NCBI RefSeq assembly: GCF_001562055.1
Contig: NZ_LLWE01000027.1
Span: 1-64,000, forward strand
Origin: Polycladidibacter stylochi
GTDB lineage: Bacteria > Pseudomonadota > Alphaproteobacteria > Rhizobiales > Stappiaceae
Length of the DNA stretch: 64,000 nt
Direction of reading: 5' to 3'
The notes beneath the pieces were generated by a model, which had not been told where the DNA came from, ran no database searches, and saw only the letters and a program-made list of their open reading frames with translations. Numbering within the stretch: the stretch's first letter is position 1; the number at the start of each line of letters is the position of its first letter. Below are positions 8,964-17,301 of this stretch, in pieces. Made by a program: the position numbers and the translations under genes.

Positions 8964-9617
8964 TTACCTCTTGGCCAGTTTACGGCGTGTTGAGAAGTAA
9001 AACCAAAAGCCGAACAAACCAACAATATAGCCAATACCGCCGAGAATGGTTTGCAGGTTATTTTTTTCCTTATAGGCCGCTATTTCACGGCGCAAAGGCT
9101 TAACCTCTCTATGGATCATCTCGCGCATAACATTGCGGGTTTCTTCCAAAAGTGCCGCGTTAGCCTCTGTGAGTTCTGCCATGGTAATGTTAACAGAGCC
9201 GTTCGTTGCTATTGTTTGTGTTGGCAATACCTTGGCTGTTGAGCCTAACTCAGGTATTGGCGAGACCGACCTATCTGTATTGCTAGAGCCTACTTGCGGC
9301 ATATCGGCTAATTCCAGCTTTACCTTCGCAATATGCCCAGAGCCTAAGTTCGCACTAAACACATGAGGTATGGCCTTTTTTGGGGTAAAGACAAAAAAGC
9401 CTTCTTCATCTGTTCTTGTTTCGCCAAGTTTGTTGCCGTCTTCATCAAACACTTCTACCAGCGTTTTCTTTGCCATCTCGCCATTGGAAAAACCGATTTC
9501 TCCTTCAATATCGGAGCCGCTGGCGAATACCGAGGCGATGACCTTGTGAGCGAGAGCTGGTGTTGTACTGCAGCTTATAACTAAGGCTATGACGGTGAGT
9601 AAAATGTGAGGCTTCAT
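8964..9617 (-). CDS. NikL-like additional component of ECF metal transporter
   Basis: A 217-residue protein with a signal peptide (cleavage probably after TTPALA), a periplasmic domain with a carboxypeptidase-regulatory-like beta fold (EVFDEDGNKLGETRTDEEGFF), a predicted helical stretch and one C-terminal transmembrane helix (GGIGYIVGLFGFWFYF) followed by RRKLAKR. This is the architecture of NikL, which replaces NikN/CbiN in NikKMLQO systems. It overlaps cbiM by 4 nt. The CbiN-like role in metal loading is an inference from family and position. Confidence 0.72.
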   Translation of the reverse strand: MKPHILLTVIALVISCSTTPALAHKVIASVFASGSDIEGEIGFSNGEMAKKTLVEVFDEDGNKLGETRTDEEGFFVFTPKKAIPHVFSANLGSGHIAKVKLELADMPQVGSSNTDRSVSPIPELGSTAKVLPTQTIATNGSVNITMAELTEANAALLEETRNVMREMIHREVKPLRREIAAYKEKNNLQTILGGIGYIVGLFGFWFYFSTRRKLAKR

Positions 9618-10240
9618 GATGTAGCCTCGGCAGAAACAGTTAATTCTGCAAATAACTCAGGCTTGACCTTGCGGGCAAGATAAACGGCAAATCCGGTTAA
9701 AAGACCTTCTATGATCATTACAGGTATATGTGTTACGAAAACCAGTTTTGCAGCTGGAATGAATTCATCACCGCTTAAAGCTAGCGATGCGCCGACTAAT
9801 AAGGTGGTGAGGACAATAGAAAGTGTTCCCCCAATTCCGCCCCAAACGGCTGAGGTAATTGCAGAACGGGCTGCAACCCCTTGCCGGCATATATAAAAAA
9901 CGAGAACCGCTGGAAGGGCGATGTTGAGTGTATTGACCCCCAATACAGTCAGCCCGCCAAAGCCGAAAAAGACAGCTTGTAGCAGTAGGCCAACAAATAG
10001 TGCCGGAAAGGCGGCCCAGCCGAGCATAAGCCCGGCCAAACCATTAAGGATCAAGTGCACACTGGAAGGCCCAATCGGGACATGAATCAAGGAGGCGACA
10101 AAGAAGGTTGCACTCAGCATGCCGGCTGCAGGTATCTTTTCGATATCCAGCTTTCGTAAGCCCAAAGCGATGCCACCAGCAGCCAAAACTGAGCCGGCGA
10201 TGACAACCTCGTTTGATAGGGCGCCGTCAACAATATGCAT
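9614..10240 (-). CDS. cbiM: ECF transporter metal-binding subunit (CbiM/NikM)
   Basis: A 208-residue substrate-binding membrane protein. The start is certain because the N-terminus MHIVDGAL is functional: Met1 and His2 coordinate the metal in NikM/CbiM. The second metal-site region IGPSSVHLILNGLAGLMLGW (around residue 58-77) supplies the conserved histidine. About six to seven hydrophobic helices fill the rest. It precedes NikL, CbiQ and CbiO. CbiM and NikM cannot be separated by eye; control by a cobalamin riboswitch points to cobalt. Confidence 0.9.
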   Translation of the reverse strand: MHIVDGALSNEVVIAGSVLAAGGIALGLRKLDIEKIPAAGMLSATFFVASLIHVPIGPSSVHLILNGLAGLMLGWAAFPALFVGLLLQAVFFGFGGLTVLGVNTLNIALPAVLVFYICRQGVAARSAITSAVWGGIGGTLSIVLTTLLVGASLALSGDEFIPAAKLVFVTHIPVMIIEGLLTGFAVYLARKVKPELFAELTVSAEATS

Positions 10241-10262
10241 CGGTTATTCCTTTATAGAAGAC

Positions 10263-11060
10263 CTAGTTCATGTCAAAGGCGCGAATCCAGATGACTGCGT
10301 CTTGGCTTAATTCCTTACCCTCATGCTTTTTTGACGGACCAACACCAAGTGCGGCAAAACCCCAAAAGCCAGCTTTTGGAATACCAAAGGAGAAATAGCC
10401 GTTGTCATCGGAAATCGCGACAACAGCGCCGCCTGGCATTGGTGAAGCTGTTGGTTCTTGTGGCTTGTTTTCGGCCATATCTGGCTCGGCTGCCATGTAC
10501 TCAATCTCTATTTCAGCACCTGCAACAGGTTTTCCAGCTGATAATACACGGCCTGTAAAGGTGGAGCCGGCGATGATGTTGGTCGGGCGGTTCAAGGGTA
10601 GAATTTCTGTAGCCAAACCTTGCGGTTCCATCCAGTCGGTGGGCATTTCGTTTTTGTTGATGTACGACTTGGTGATTTGCTGGATGTATATATCTTCACT
10701 CTCTTCATAGTAAGGAGCAGGCTCTACAACCAAAACATAATCACCACTACGTTTTACAGGTAATGTGATATCATAGGCAGCGGCTTTGTTACTGGCACCA
10801 TTGAAGGTGATTGGCTTTAAACTGCTTTTCAGATCAATTTCTTTACCGCGATGTACAGCGTAAACCTTTTGCGGTTCACCCATGTCCATAACATGGCCGT
10901 TTTCAAAGGGATGCCAGAAAACAAGTTTCACCGGAACATTGGCAGCTTTTTCGTGGTTCACAACAGGCGTGTAGGCCAACTGAAAATGAGCCTGTGCTGT
11001 CAGTGGTGTCAATAGTAATGCAGTGCAAAGGGCTGTAAAGCCAAATCTACGAAATGTCAT
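10263..11060 (-). CDS. NikK-like periplasmic protein (DUF4198)
   Basis: A 265-residue secreted protein. I start it at ATG 11060, preceded by GAGAGAG; a TTG 15 nt upstream is possible but less likely. The signal peptide ends around TAQAHF, leaving a mature N-terminal His. The DUF4198 core is present (VKLVFWHPFENGHVMDM, then a GDYVLVVEPAPYYEESED segment and a C-terminal DDNGYFSFGIPKAGFWGF beta-sandwich). The same family is NikK in NikKMLQO transporters and is thought to bring metal to the membrane complex. First gene of the operon, directly behind the riboswitch. Confidence 0.75.
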   Translation of the reverse strand: MTFRRFGFTALCTALLLTPLTAQAHFQLAYTPVVNHEKAANVPVKLVFWHPFENGHVMDMGEPQKVYAVHRGKEIDLKSSLKPITFNGASNKAAAYDITLPVKRSGDYVLVVEPAPYYEESEDIYIQQITKSYINKNEMPTDWMEPQGLATEILPLNRPTNIIAGSTFTGRVLSAGKPVAGAEIEIEYMAAEPDMAENKPQEPTASPMPGGAVVAISDDNGYFSFGIPKAGFWGFAALGVGPSKKHEGKELSQDAVIWIRAFDMN

Positions 11061-11221
11061 TGTCGTCTCTCTCAATGGCCGCCGGGTATTATCCGGTTAG
11101 CTCACGTGAAAGGACGGTCGGGGAAACAAGCGGAAGTGCATAAGAACAATTGTTTGCACTCTGTCGCGTGACGCTCACCCCGGCGTCCGGTTGCGGTGTC
11201 ACACCAAATAAAAGCAGGCAT

Positions 11222-11418
11222 GACAAACAATGGCAGGTCTCCTGGCTTATGGGTCATTGTTAGAACCGGCCTTCCCATCGCTTTCGCGTCAGTGGCATAG
11301 TTGATTCTAACTCTCCATATACAGTTGCGGGGGCAGCCACGGCTTCGGTCCCTGTTGGGTACGCCTTACCGTGTTCCCTTTTAATCCCAAACTCAGTCAT
11401 GATTTTGGGAACCAATGA
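11222..11418 (-). promoter_or_regulatory. Cobalamin riboswitch
   Basis: On the minus strand the conserved elements occur in order: GGTTCCC, GGGAACACGGT, a GCCGTGGCTGCCCCCGCAAC core with ACTGT, and the B12 box AAGCCAGGAGACCTGCC at about 11249-11230. About 160 nt separate the B12 box from the NikK-like start; this leader contains a CACC-CCGG-cgt-CCGG-GGTG stem at about 11176-11198 that could be part of the expression platform. Cobalamin should turn the downstream metal importer off, which argues that its cargo is cobalt. Confidence 0.92.
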
Positions 11419-11700
11419 TGGTGTTAGATGGACTCAATTTGTTTGGTTTGTCAATTCTCGGTTGCTTCGTTTTTTTTACGACTCTCGTATATGATCGGCG
11501 ATTTTTAATAGGCTACGTAGAGATATATGATTTTGAAATTAGCTGGTTACTACATATGTTGTAAACATTCTAAAGTAAAATTTGGCTTCAATAGAATTAG
11601 CTAGGTTGTTTGAAGCCAAGCAGCGATTTTCAGGAAGTAACACTTAAGTAAATAACCTAATTGTGCTGTTTGGTATTTTATCGCTATTGCTTGTGAGAAT

Positions 11701-11755
11701 AAGTTGCACAATTGCTATCAATGCGATTGGAAGTTTGCAACTTAAGCTAAAGTTG
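11701..11755. promoter_or_regulatory. Candidate operator upstream of the iron operon
   Basis: AAGTTGCA (11701-11708) and its exact complement TGCAACTT (11736-11743) are followed by a further AAGTTG (11750-11755), giving three alternating half-sites within 55 bp, ending 10 nt before the FTR1 start. A TTGTG/CACAA pair (11691-11695, 11707-11711) overlaps the first. Position suggests an iron- or redox-responsive operator. It does not match a Fur box that I recognise, and the regulator is unknown. Confidence 0.35.
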
Positions 11756-11765
11756 TGATCGTCCC

Positions 11766-13721
11766 ATGATAAAAAAAATAAGAAATCTGATTTTGCATGC
11801 GGTTATTGCTCTATTTTTCTCAAGCTGTTTTGCGCAGGCCGCCCCGCATACAGCCACTGACTATAAAGATATGATTTCGCGTATAGTTAAGCTAGAGCAA
11901 AAGGCAGGTGCTTCATATGCAGTGGGTGATGCAGTTGCGGCCAAAAAATCATTGCAATCAGCCTATTTTGAAATCTTTGAAAACCTTGAAGGCCCTATAA
12001 GGGTTAATGTTTCGGCGGCGAAAAGCTATGAGCTGGAAAGTGAGTTTGCTGCGATTAGAGCCTTGATAAAACAGGGGGCTCCTGTCTCGCAAGTGCAACA
12101 ACGTTTGCAAGCTCATAGTGAGGATATTCAGGCGGTGCTACCGCTTTTGGCGCAAACAGGGCATGTCATTGTTGCTGAAGATGCAACGCAGACGCGTAGT
12201 AAACCAAATGAGCCCATAGAACCGCGTTGGAACGAAGTGGTTACAGCACTCTCCGAGCAGCTGCACCAAGCAAGTGTGGCCTATCAAAATGGTGATGCTG
12301 AAAAGGCTGCGGCTCTAATCAAGTCTGCAAAATTTGATAATTATAAAAATGCTTTGTTGGAAACGGCCGTACGCCGCCATGTCAGTCAGCGTGTGGATGG
12401 TGAAATACAAAGTGAGATGGATCGAATTCGTCAACTTGTTCTGGATGGGCAACCTTCGCGGTTGGTGTTTGGCTCAACAGCTGTGTTGATTGATCGGCTA
12501 CATAGCCTTTTGCCCGGATTGCCATTGCTGGAAGGTATGCAACCAGCAGTGCAACAAGAAACGACTGTTGCGGATAATAAAGACTGGGCAAAGGTGAAAC
12601 GCTCGGTTATTGCGGAAATCAATGCCGCCAAAAAACTTTATTTACGCGGGCAAAAAGACGAAGCAGTCAATTCTGTTCAAGATGCCTACTTCGATGTGTT
12701 TGAGGCATCTGGAATGGAAAAGCTGCTTGCGACCCGTGATATGGACTTGATGGTGCAAGTTGAGGGGCATTTTTCGAAAATCATAAGTCTTATGAAGGCG
12801 GGGGCTGATGCGAGCCGGTTGGACCAGCAACTAAGCATTATGATCAGCGATTTGGATCGGGCGAGCTCGCTACTTGGTGGAAGCTCTCAAACACCTTGGG
12901 ACCTATTGGTTTTCTCTCTCATGATTATCGTGCGCGAGGGGTTTGAGGCAATCTTGATCGTTACGGCGATGATGGCGTACCTCATCAAGACAGGGCATAA
13001 AGATAAGCTCTCCGTGATTTATAACAGTGTTGCGGTTGCGCTGGGATGTAGTTTTGTTACCGCGATTGCTTTGGAATGGGTTTTCGATATGTCCGGGGCC
13101 AGTCGGGAGCTGATTGAAGGCTTCACCATGCTGGTTGCTACAGTCGTTCTGTTCTCTATGAGTTACTGGCTAATTCCAAAAGCCTCAAAGCAAAAGTGGA
13201 ACCAATTCATAAAACAAAGCGTAGGGAGCTCATTATCTAGTGGTTCTGTGAAAGCGCTTTGGTTTACCTGTTTCCTTGCTGTTTATCGTGAAGGTGCAGA
13301 GACGGTTCTCTTCTACCAAGCGCTTTATGCCGACGCGATAGGACGTGCTGCAAACCTTTATATTTCTGCTGGTTTCGCAAGTGGGTGTTGTTTGCTGGTG
13401 GTTTTGTACCTTGTACTAAAACTCGGGGCTATGCGATTGGCGATACGCCCATTCTTTCTTGTGACTGGTGGTCTCCTTTACTACATGGCGTTTGTATTTG
13501 CTGGCAAGGGCGTGATGGAGCTGGTTGAGGGCAAGATGTTTGTACCTAGCTTAATAGAAGGTGCGCCGCAAATTACTTGGCTTGGCATATATCCATATTG
13601 GGAAACAATGGTGCCTCAAGCTTTTCTGGTGCTGGCTGCACTGATTGCGGCATTCACACTCACACGTCGTTCATTACAAAATTCGCAAAATGAAAGCGGA
13701 ATGAACTCAGGCTTGACCTGA
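11766..13721 (+). CDS. FTR1-family iron permease with large periplasmic domain
   Basis: A 651-residue ferrous/ferric iron permease equivalent to Cj1658 and FetM. A signal peptide (MIKKIRNLILHAVIALFFSSCFAQA) leads into a ~360-residue periplasmic region made of three similar helical units (about residues 33-125, 157-250 and 272-368; units one and three both carry an AYF(E/D)(I/V)FE block). The C-terminal membrane part has seven or so helices with the two FTR1 iron motifs REGFE (390-394) and REGAE (508-512). No good ribosome binding site precedes the ATG. It heads an operon with P19, as in Campylobacter, Yersinia and uropathogenic E. coli. Confidence 0.92.
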   Translation: MIKKIRNLILHAVIALFFSSCFAQAAPHTATDYKDMISRIVKLEQKAGASYAVGDAVAAKKSLQSAYFEIFENLEGPIRVNVSAAKSYELESEFAAIRALIKQGAPVSQVQQRLQAHSEDIQAVLPLLAQTGHVIVAEDATQTRSKPNEPIEPRWNEVVTALSEQLHQASVAYQNGDAEKAAALIKSAKFDNYKNALLETAVRRHVSQRVDGEIQSEMDRIRQLVLDGQPSRLVFGSTAVLIDRLHSLLPGLPLLEGMQPAVQQETTVADNKDWAKVKRSVIAEINAAKKLYLRGQKDEAVNSVQDAYFDVFEASGMEKLLATRDMDLMVQVEGHFSKIISLMKAGADASRLDQQLSIMISDLDRASSLLGGSSQTPWDLLVFSLMIIVREGFEAILIVTAMMAYLIKTGHKDKLSVIYNSVAVALGCSFVTAIALEWVFDMSGASRELIEGFTMLVATVVLFSMSYWLIPKASKQKWNQFIKQSVGSSLSSGSVKALWFTCFLAVYREGAETVLFYQALYADAIGRAANLYISAGFASGCCLLVVLYLVLKLGAMRLAIRPFFLVTGGLLYYMAFVFAGKGVMELVEGKMFVPSLIEGAPQITWLGIYPYWETMVPQAFLVLAALIAAFTLTRRSLQNSQNESGMNSGLT

Positions 13722-13734
13722 GGAAAAGCTCTGA

Positions 13735-13776
13735 GGCGAGGTGTTGAAAAGGGTCTAAGTTTTGCAACACCTCGCC
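13735..13776 (+). repeat. 12-bp perfect hairpin between FTR1 and P19 genes
   Basis: GGCGAGGTGTTG (13735-13746) pairs perfectly with CAACACCTCGCC (13765-13776) around an 18-nt loop, 14 nt after the FTR1 stop. No T-run follows, so it is not a standard terminator. It may act as an mRNA processing or 3'-protecting stem that sets different FTR1 and P19 levels. Confidence 0.7.
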
Positions 13777-13877
13777 CACTGAGACAGGATTTTAAAAATC
13801 CTTAGAGGCTTTGTAGCGCACTTTTGGAATGCGCCGCAAATTGAAAGCTAACCTTTTTGGAAAGAAAAGAGACAATC

Positions 13878-14405
13878 ATGAAAAAAGTACTCGCAGGCAC
13901 CGTTGCTATTGTGGGGTTATGTGCGGCAAATGCAGCCTTGGCGCAAGAGTTCAAAGAATACCCGATTGGTGATGCGCAAACAGTTGCAGGCATGGAAATT
14001 GCGGCTGTGTATCTTTCACCCGTGGATATGGAACCACGTGGTATGGGCCTTCCTTCCTCCCAGTCTGATATTCACTTGGAAGCCGATATTCATGCCGTTA
14101 AAGGCAATGTGAATGGTTTTGGCGCAGGTGAGTGGATCCCTTACCTATCCATTTCCTACCGTTTGGAAAATGTTGATACGGGCAAAATTCAAACCGGTAA
14201 CTTTATGCCAATGATCGCTGTTGATGGCCCGCATTACGGTGCGAACATTAAAATGCCGGGTGCTGGTAACTACAAGCTTTCCTATCATATTGAAAACCCT
14301 ATGAAGCAGGGATTGATGCGCCATACGGACAAAGTTTCCGGCGTTGGTAAATGGTTCCAGCCTGTAGATGTTGACTATGACTTTACATATGTACCGTTGA
14401 AGTAA
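13878..14405 (+). CDS. P19-type periplasmic iron-binding protein
   Basis: A 175-residue periplasmic protein of the P19/Tpd/FetP family, which binds copper and iron and passes iron to the FTR1 permease. The start at ATG 13878 follows GAAAAGAGA. The signal peptide ends at ANAALAQ. The metal-site region is visible as MEPRGMG followed by SDIHLEADIHA (Met, Glu and two His), and HYGANIKMPGAGNYKLSYHIENP supplies further conserved His residues. Mature length (~155) fits the family. It is followed by a hairpin with a T-rich tail. Confidence 0.92.
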   Translation: MKKVLAGTVAIVGLCAANAALAQEFKEYPIGDAQTVAGMEIAAVYLSPVDMEPRGMGLPSSQSDIHLEADIHAVKGNVNGFGAGEWIPYLSISYRLENVDTGKIQTGNFMPMIAVDGPHYGANIKMPGAGNYKLSYHIENPMKQGLMRHTDKVSGVGKWFQPVDVDYDFTYVPLK

Positions 14406-14414
14406 GAGCCACCA

Positions 14415-14454
14415 AAGCGCGGCCTTCTGCAAGAGGCTGCGCTTACTTCTTTTA
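14415..14454 (+). terminator. Hairpin after the P19 gene
   Basis: AAGCGCGGCCT (14415-14425) and AGGCTGCGCTT (14434-14444) form an 11-bp stem with one G-U pair and an 8-nt loop, followed by ACTTCTTTTA. It is a likely partial terminator that attenuates transcription into the ABC genes. Confidence 0.6.
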
Positions 14455-14493
14455 CCGCCAATTGCAGAAAAGCAATAGAAAGCGCCAAGCGCA

Positions 14494-15960
14494 ATGTCGT
14501 TTTACCTTTCGGTTATCGCCCAATCTTTCATGCCTGTTTTTCTGGTAGTGGCTTGCTTAGCTGCCAGTTTGCAACTTCGGCTAACAAAAAAAACAACCGT
14601 GATTGGGCTTAGTGCAATAGCTGTTATTATTGTGGCAGCTGGCATACTTTATAGAACCTGTACAATTGCATCTGATCTCATTGAGCTAAAAATGCTCGTG
14701 CAGGTGTTGGCTCTTGGCGGTGCTATACTGTGTTTTCTTGTGCTTTTCTGGAGTTGGCGCTTTTCGGCCACTAAGAGGCAACCATCAAGCTATACAATTG
14801 CTATAACAATTCTTGTTGCTATTGGGCCTATGTTCTTGCAAGGTGCATTGATGTATTTTGATGTTACATCAGTGCATACGATGTCCGCTACGGCAGTATT
14901 GAATAGTGAACTTATTATAAATGGCTCCAGTATTATTCTGGGTGTGATTGCGTGCTTACTTACTTTTTTCTTTTGTTTTGTCTTTTGTAAAAAACAACCA
15001 AATTTCATTTTTCCTTTTGCGAGCATACTCCTAGTCATAATGAGCTTGTTTTGGTTGGCGCAACTGGGGTTATCTGCACTGCAAACCGGTAGTATAGAGA
15101 TTACTGCAGAACGGGTGAGCTTCATTGCCAAACTGAGTGATTTGGAAGCGTATCGACTTTATATATTAATTGCGGTTCTGCTTGTATTTGCTGTTTGTTC
15201 CTATCGTTATAGTGTGTGGCAACAAAAACGCATACCTGCTGGCGTTACGAGGGCTCAAAAGCGCAAAGATCGAGCGGTTTATTTGCAAAGTCGCCGCCAG
15301 TTTAACCAATTATTACTAACTGGTGTTTTTTGGGGTGCCACTGCCAGTTACTATGATTTTTATGCCTCACTACCACCCCAGCGATCTGAGGCACTACCAG
15401 TAACACCAGATGCCAACGGCAATGTTATATTACCGATAGAAAAGGTTAAGGACGGGCGCTTACATCGCTTTTCATACATATCCTCTGATGGCCACCGTGT
15501 TCGTTTTTTCCTTATTAATCGCTTCGATGAGCAAAATGTCAAAATTGCAGTTGTCTTTGATGCCTGTATGATTTGTGGCGATGAGGGGTATATACAAGAA
15601 GGCAACGAGGTCTACTGCATTGCCTGCGGTGTAAGGGTATTTGTTCCTTCCATTGGTAAAGAGGGAGGTTGTAATCCCATTCCTCTTAAGCACCGTGAAG
15701 AAAACGGGCAGATCGTTATTAACCGCCGTGCCCTTGAAAAAGGGGCCACCTACTTTTCCGAGCAAATTGAAATAACCGTTGAGGATCCAGTCTCTAAGGC
15801 CGAACTCAGCAATATGAGTGCGCCTTATAGTTATGAACACGACGGTTTCAGCTACTTTTTTGCTTCAGAGCATAATTATGATTTGTTTCGCGAAAACCCC
15901 GAGCGCTATCTGCCTGTAAGCGGGGCAAAGCATCCTAAGCAACTATCTACGCGAGGCTAG
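14494..15960 (+). CDS. DUF2318 Fe-S-type membrane protein
   Basis: A 488-residue protein equivalent to Cj1660 of the P19 iron system. The first ~255 residues contain about seven or eight transmembrane helices. After a basic linker (RAQKRKDRAVYLQSRRQF) and another helix, the soluble DUF2318 domain has two cysteine pairs, CMICGD and CIACGVRV near residues 353-376, suited to an iron-sulphur or metal centre. The last ~50 residues (YEHDGFSYFFASEHNYDLFRENPERYLP) resemble a YHS metal-binding domain. It probably handles electrons or iron redox state for the transporter (inference). Confidence 0.82.
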   Translation: MSFYLSVIAQSFMPVFLVVACLAASLQLRLTKKTTVIGLSAIAVIIVAAGILYRTCTIASDLIELKMLVQVLALGGAILCFLVLFWSWRFSATKRQPSSYTIAITILVAIGPMFLQGALMYFDVTSVHTMSATAVLNSELIINGSSIILGVIACLLTFFFCFVFCKKQPNFIFPFASILLVIMSLFWLAQLGLSALQTGSIEITAERVSFIAKLSDLEAYRLYILIAVLLVFAVCSYRYSVWQQKRIPAGVTRAQKRKDRAVYLQSRRQFNQLLLTGVFWGATASYYDFYASLPPQRSEALPVTPDANGNVILPIEKVKDGRLHRFSYISSDGHRVRFFLINRFDEQNVKIAVVFDACMICGDEGYIQEGNEVYCIACGVRVFVPSIGKEGGCNPIPLKHREENGQIVINRRALEKGATYFSEQIEITVEDPVSKAELSNMSAPYSYEHDGFSYFFASEHNYDLFRENPERYLPVSGAKHPKQLSTRG

Positions 15961-15963
15961 GAT

Positions 15964-17301
15964 ATGTTTCTGACAATCATAAGTGAATCATTTAAGCAAA
16001 ATATGCGTCGCAAACTCCTTGCGATAATAACGGTAGGGCTTGCTGCAGCACTGGTGACTACACTGCTTTCGCTTGTTGTTGGAGTGGGGGACAAAATGGC
16101 CGGCGAAATGAAGTCTTATGGCTCGAATATTCGCGTTGTTCCCCGTTCGGATACCATTAATCTCAATGTGGGTGGTGTGGAATATAACCCTCTGGAAGGG
16201 CGCGACTATTTAGAGGAAGATCAACTATCAACGATTAAAGAGATTTTCTGGTCTAATAATATTGTTGGGATTACACCTTTTTTGAAAGTGCCAGTTTTTC
16301 TCGAGGGGGCTACTTCGCATCAGTCCAACGCCCCCTACAAACTTAACTTTATTGGAACCTATTTTGACCATGTAATCCCCATTGAAGCCGATGCCTCTTA
16401 TCGTAGCGGGGCAAAAATAACCCATAAATACTGGCGGATTAAAGGGGCTTGGCCTCTTGACGATAAAACCGATCAAGTACTGATTGGTGAGGCTTTAGCG
16501 CGTGCGATAAAGGCGAATATTGGCGACAAGCTTGCCTTAATAATTGATAATCCATCTCTCTCTAGCGCTGAGAAACAAAAGAATGCAGCTACTCTTGTAA
16601 CCGTAAGCGGTATTGTGTCGACAGGAGAAGCGGAAGATGATGCTATCATAGGCAGCTTAGCGATGGCGCAGCAACTATCAGGCTTACAGGGCAAAGTTCA
16701 ATCAATTAGTGTTAGCGCTCTGACAATCCCTGAAAATGAATTGTCAATGAAAGCGCTCAAAGATGAAGATTCTCTTAGCCCAAAAGAATATGACACATGG
16801 TATTGCAGTGCATTTGTTAGCGCTATTGTGCATCAAATTGAGGAGGCAATGCCAAACGCATCGGCTAAAGCTGTGTGGCAGGTCACTTCTGGTGAAGGGG
16901 CGGTTATTCAAAAGCTTCAAACACTATTGCTGGTCATTACCTGTGCTGCCTTCATATCAGCCTCACTAGGCATTTCATCTCTTATGAATACAACAATCAT
17001 GGAGCGGGCAAAAGAAATTGGTCTTTTGAAGGCTCTTGGGGCCTCAAATTGGAAAGTCTATTCGATTTTCTGGAGCGAAGCGCTGATTATTGGTGCTGTT
17101 GGCGGTTTGTTGGGGCTCCTTTTGGGTGCAGGCATGGCCTATGAAGTAGGGCGCATGGCTTTCAGCTCGCCTTTAATTTTAGAGCCAATTATTCTCCCGC
17201 TTGTTGTTGTCCTGTCAATTCTGACCGCATTAATCGGGGTAATTTTACCAACGCGCGCTATTGCATCCTTACAGCCTGTGGAGGTGCTTTATGGACGGTA
17301 A
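15964..17301 (+). CDS. ABC transporter permease, FtsX/MacB type (iron operon, first)
   Basis: A 445-residue membrane protein with the MacB layout: an N-terminal helix (LLAIITVGLAAALVTTLLSLVVG), a ~270-residue periplasmic domain, then three C-terminal helices of the FtsX domain. The segment MNTTIMERAKEIGLLKALGAS is the classic FtsX-domain coupling stretch. It matches Cj1661. It starts 3 nt after the DUF2318 stop and overlaps the second permease by 11 bp. It is half of an ABC heterodimer that probably does mechanical work on the periplasmic iron machinery rather than classical transport (inference from MacB-like architecture). Confidence 0.87.
   Translation: MFLTIISESFKQNMRRKLLAIITVGLAAALVTTLLSLVVGVGDKMAGEMKSYGSNIRVVPRSDTINLNVGGVEYNPLEGRDYLEEDQLSTIKEIFWSNNIVGITPFLKVPVFLEGATSHQSNAPYKLNFIGTYFDHVIPIEADASYRSGAKITHKYWRIKGAWPLDDKTDQVLIGEALARAIKANIGDKLALIIDNPSLSSAEKQKNAATLVTVSGIVSTGEAEDDAIIGSLAMAQQLSGLQGKVQSISVSALTIPENELSMKALKDEDSLSPKEYDTWYCSAFVSAIVHQIEEAMPNASAKAVWQVTSGEGAVIQKLQTLLLVITCAAFISASLGISSLMNTTIMERAKEIGLLKALGASNWKVYSIFWSEALIIGAVGGLLGLLLGAGMAYEVGRMAFSSPLILEPIILPLVVVLSILTALIGVILPTRAIASLQPVEVLYGR

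Noticed and set aside
11440-11765. Fur box before the iron operon
   Set aside because: No GATAATGATAATCATTATC-like 19-mer with acceptable match; the AAGTTG repeats are reported instead as an unassigned operator.
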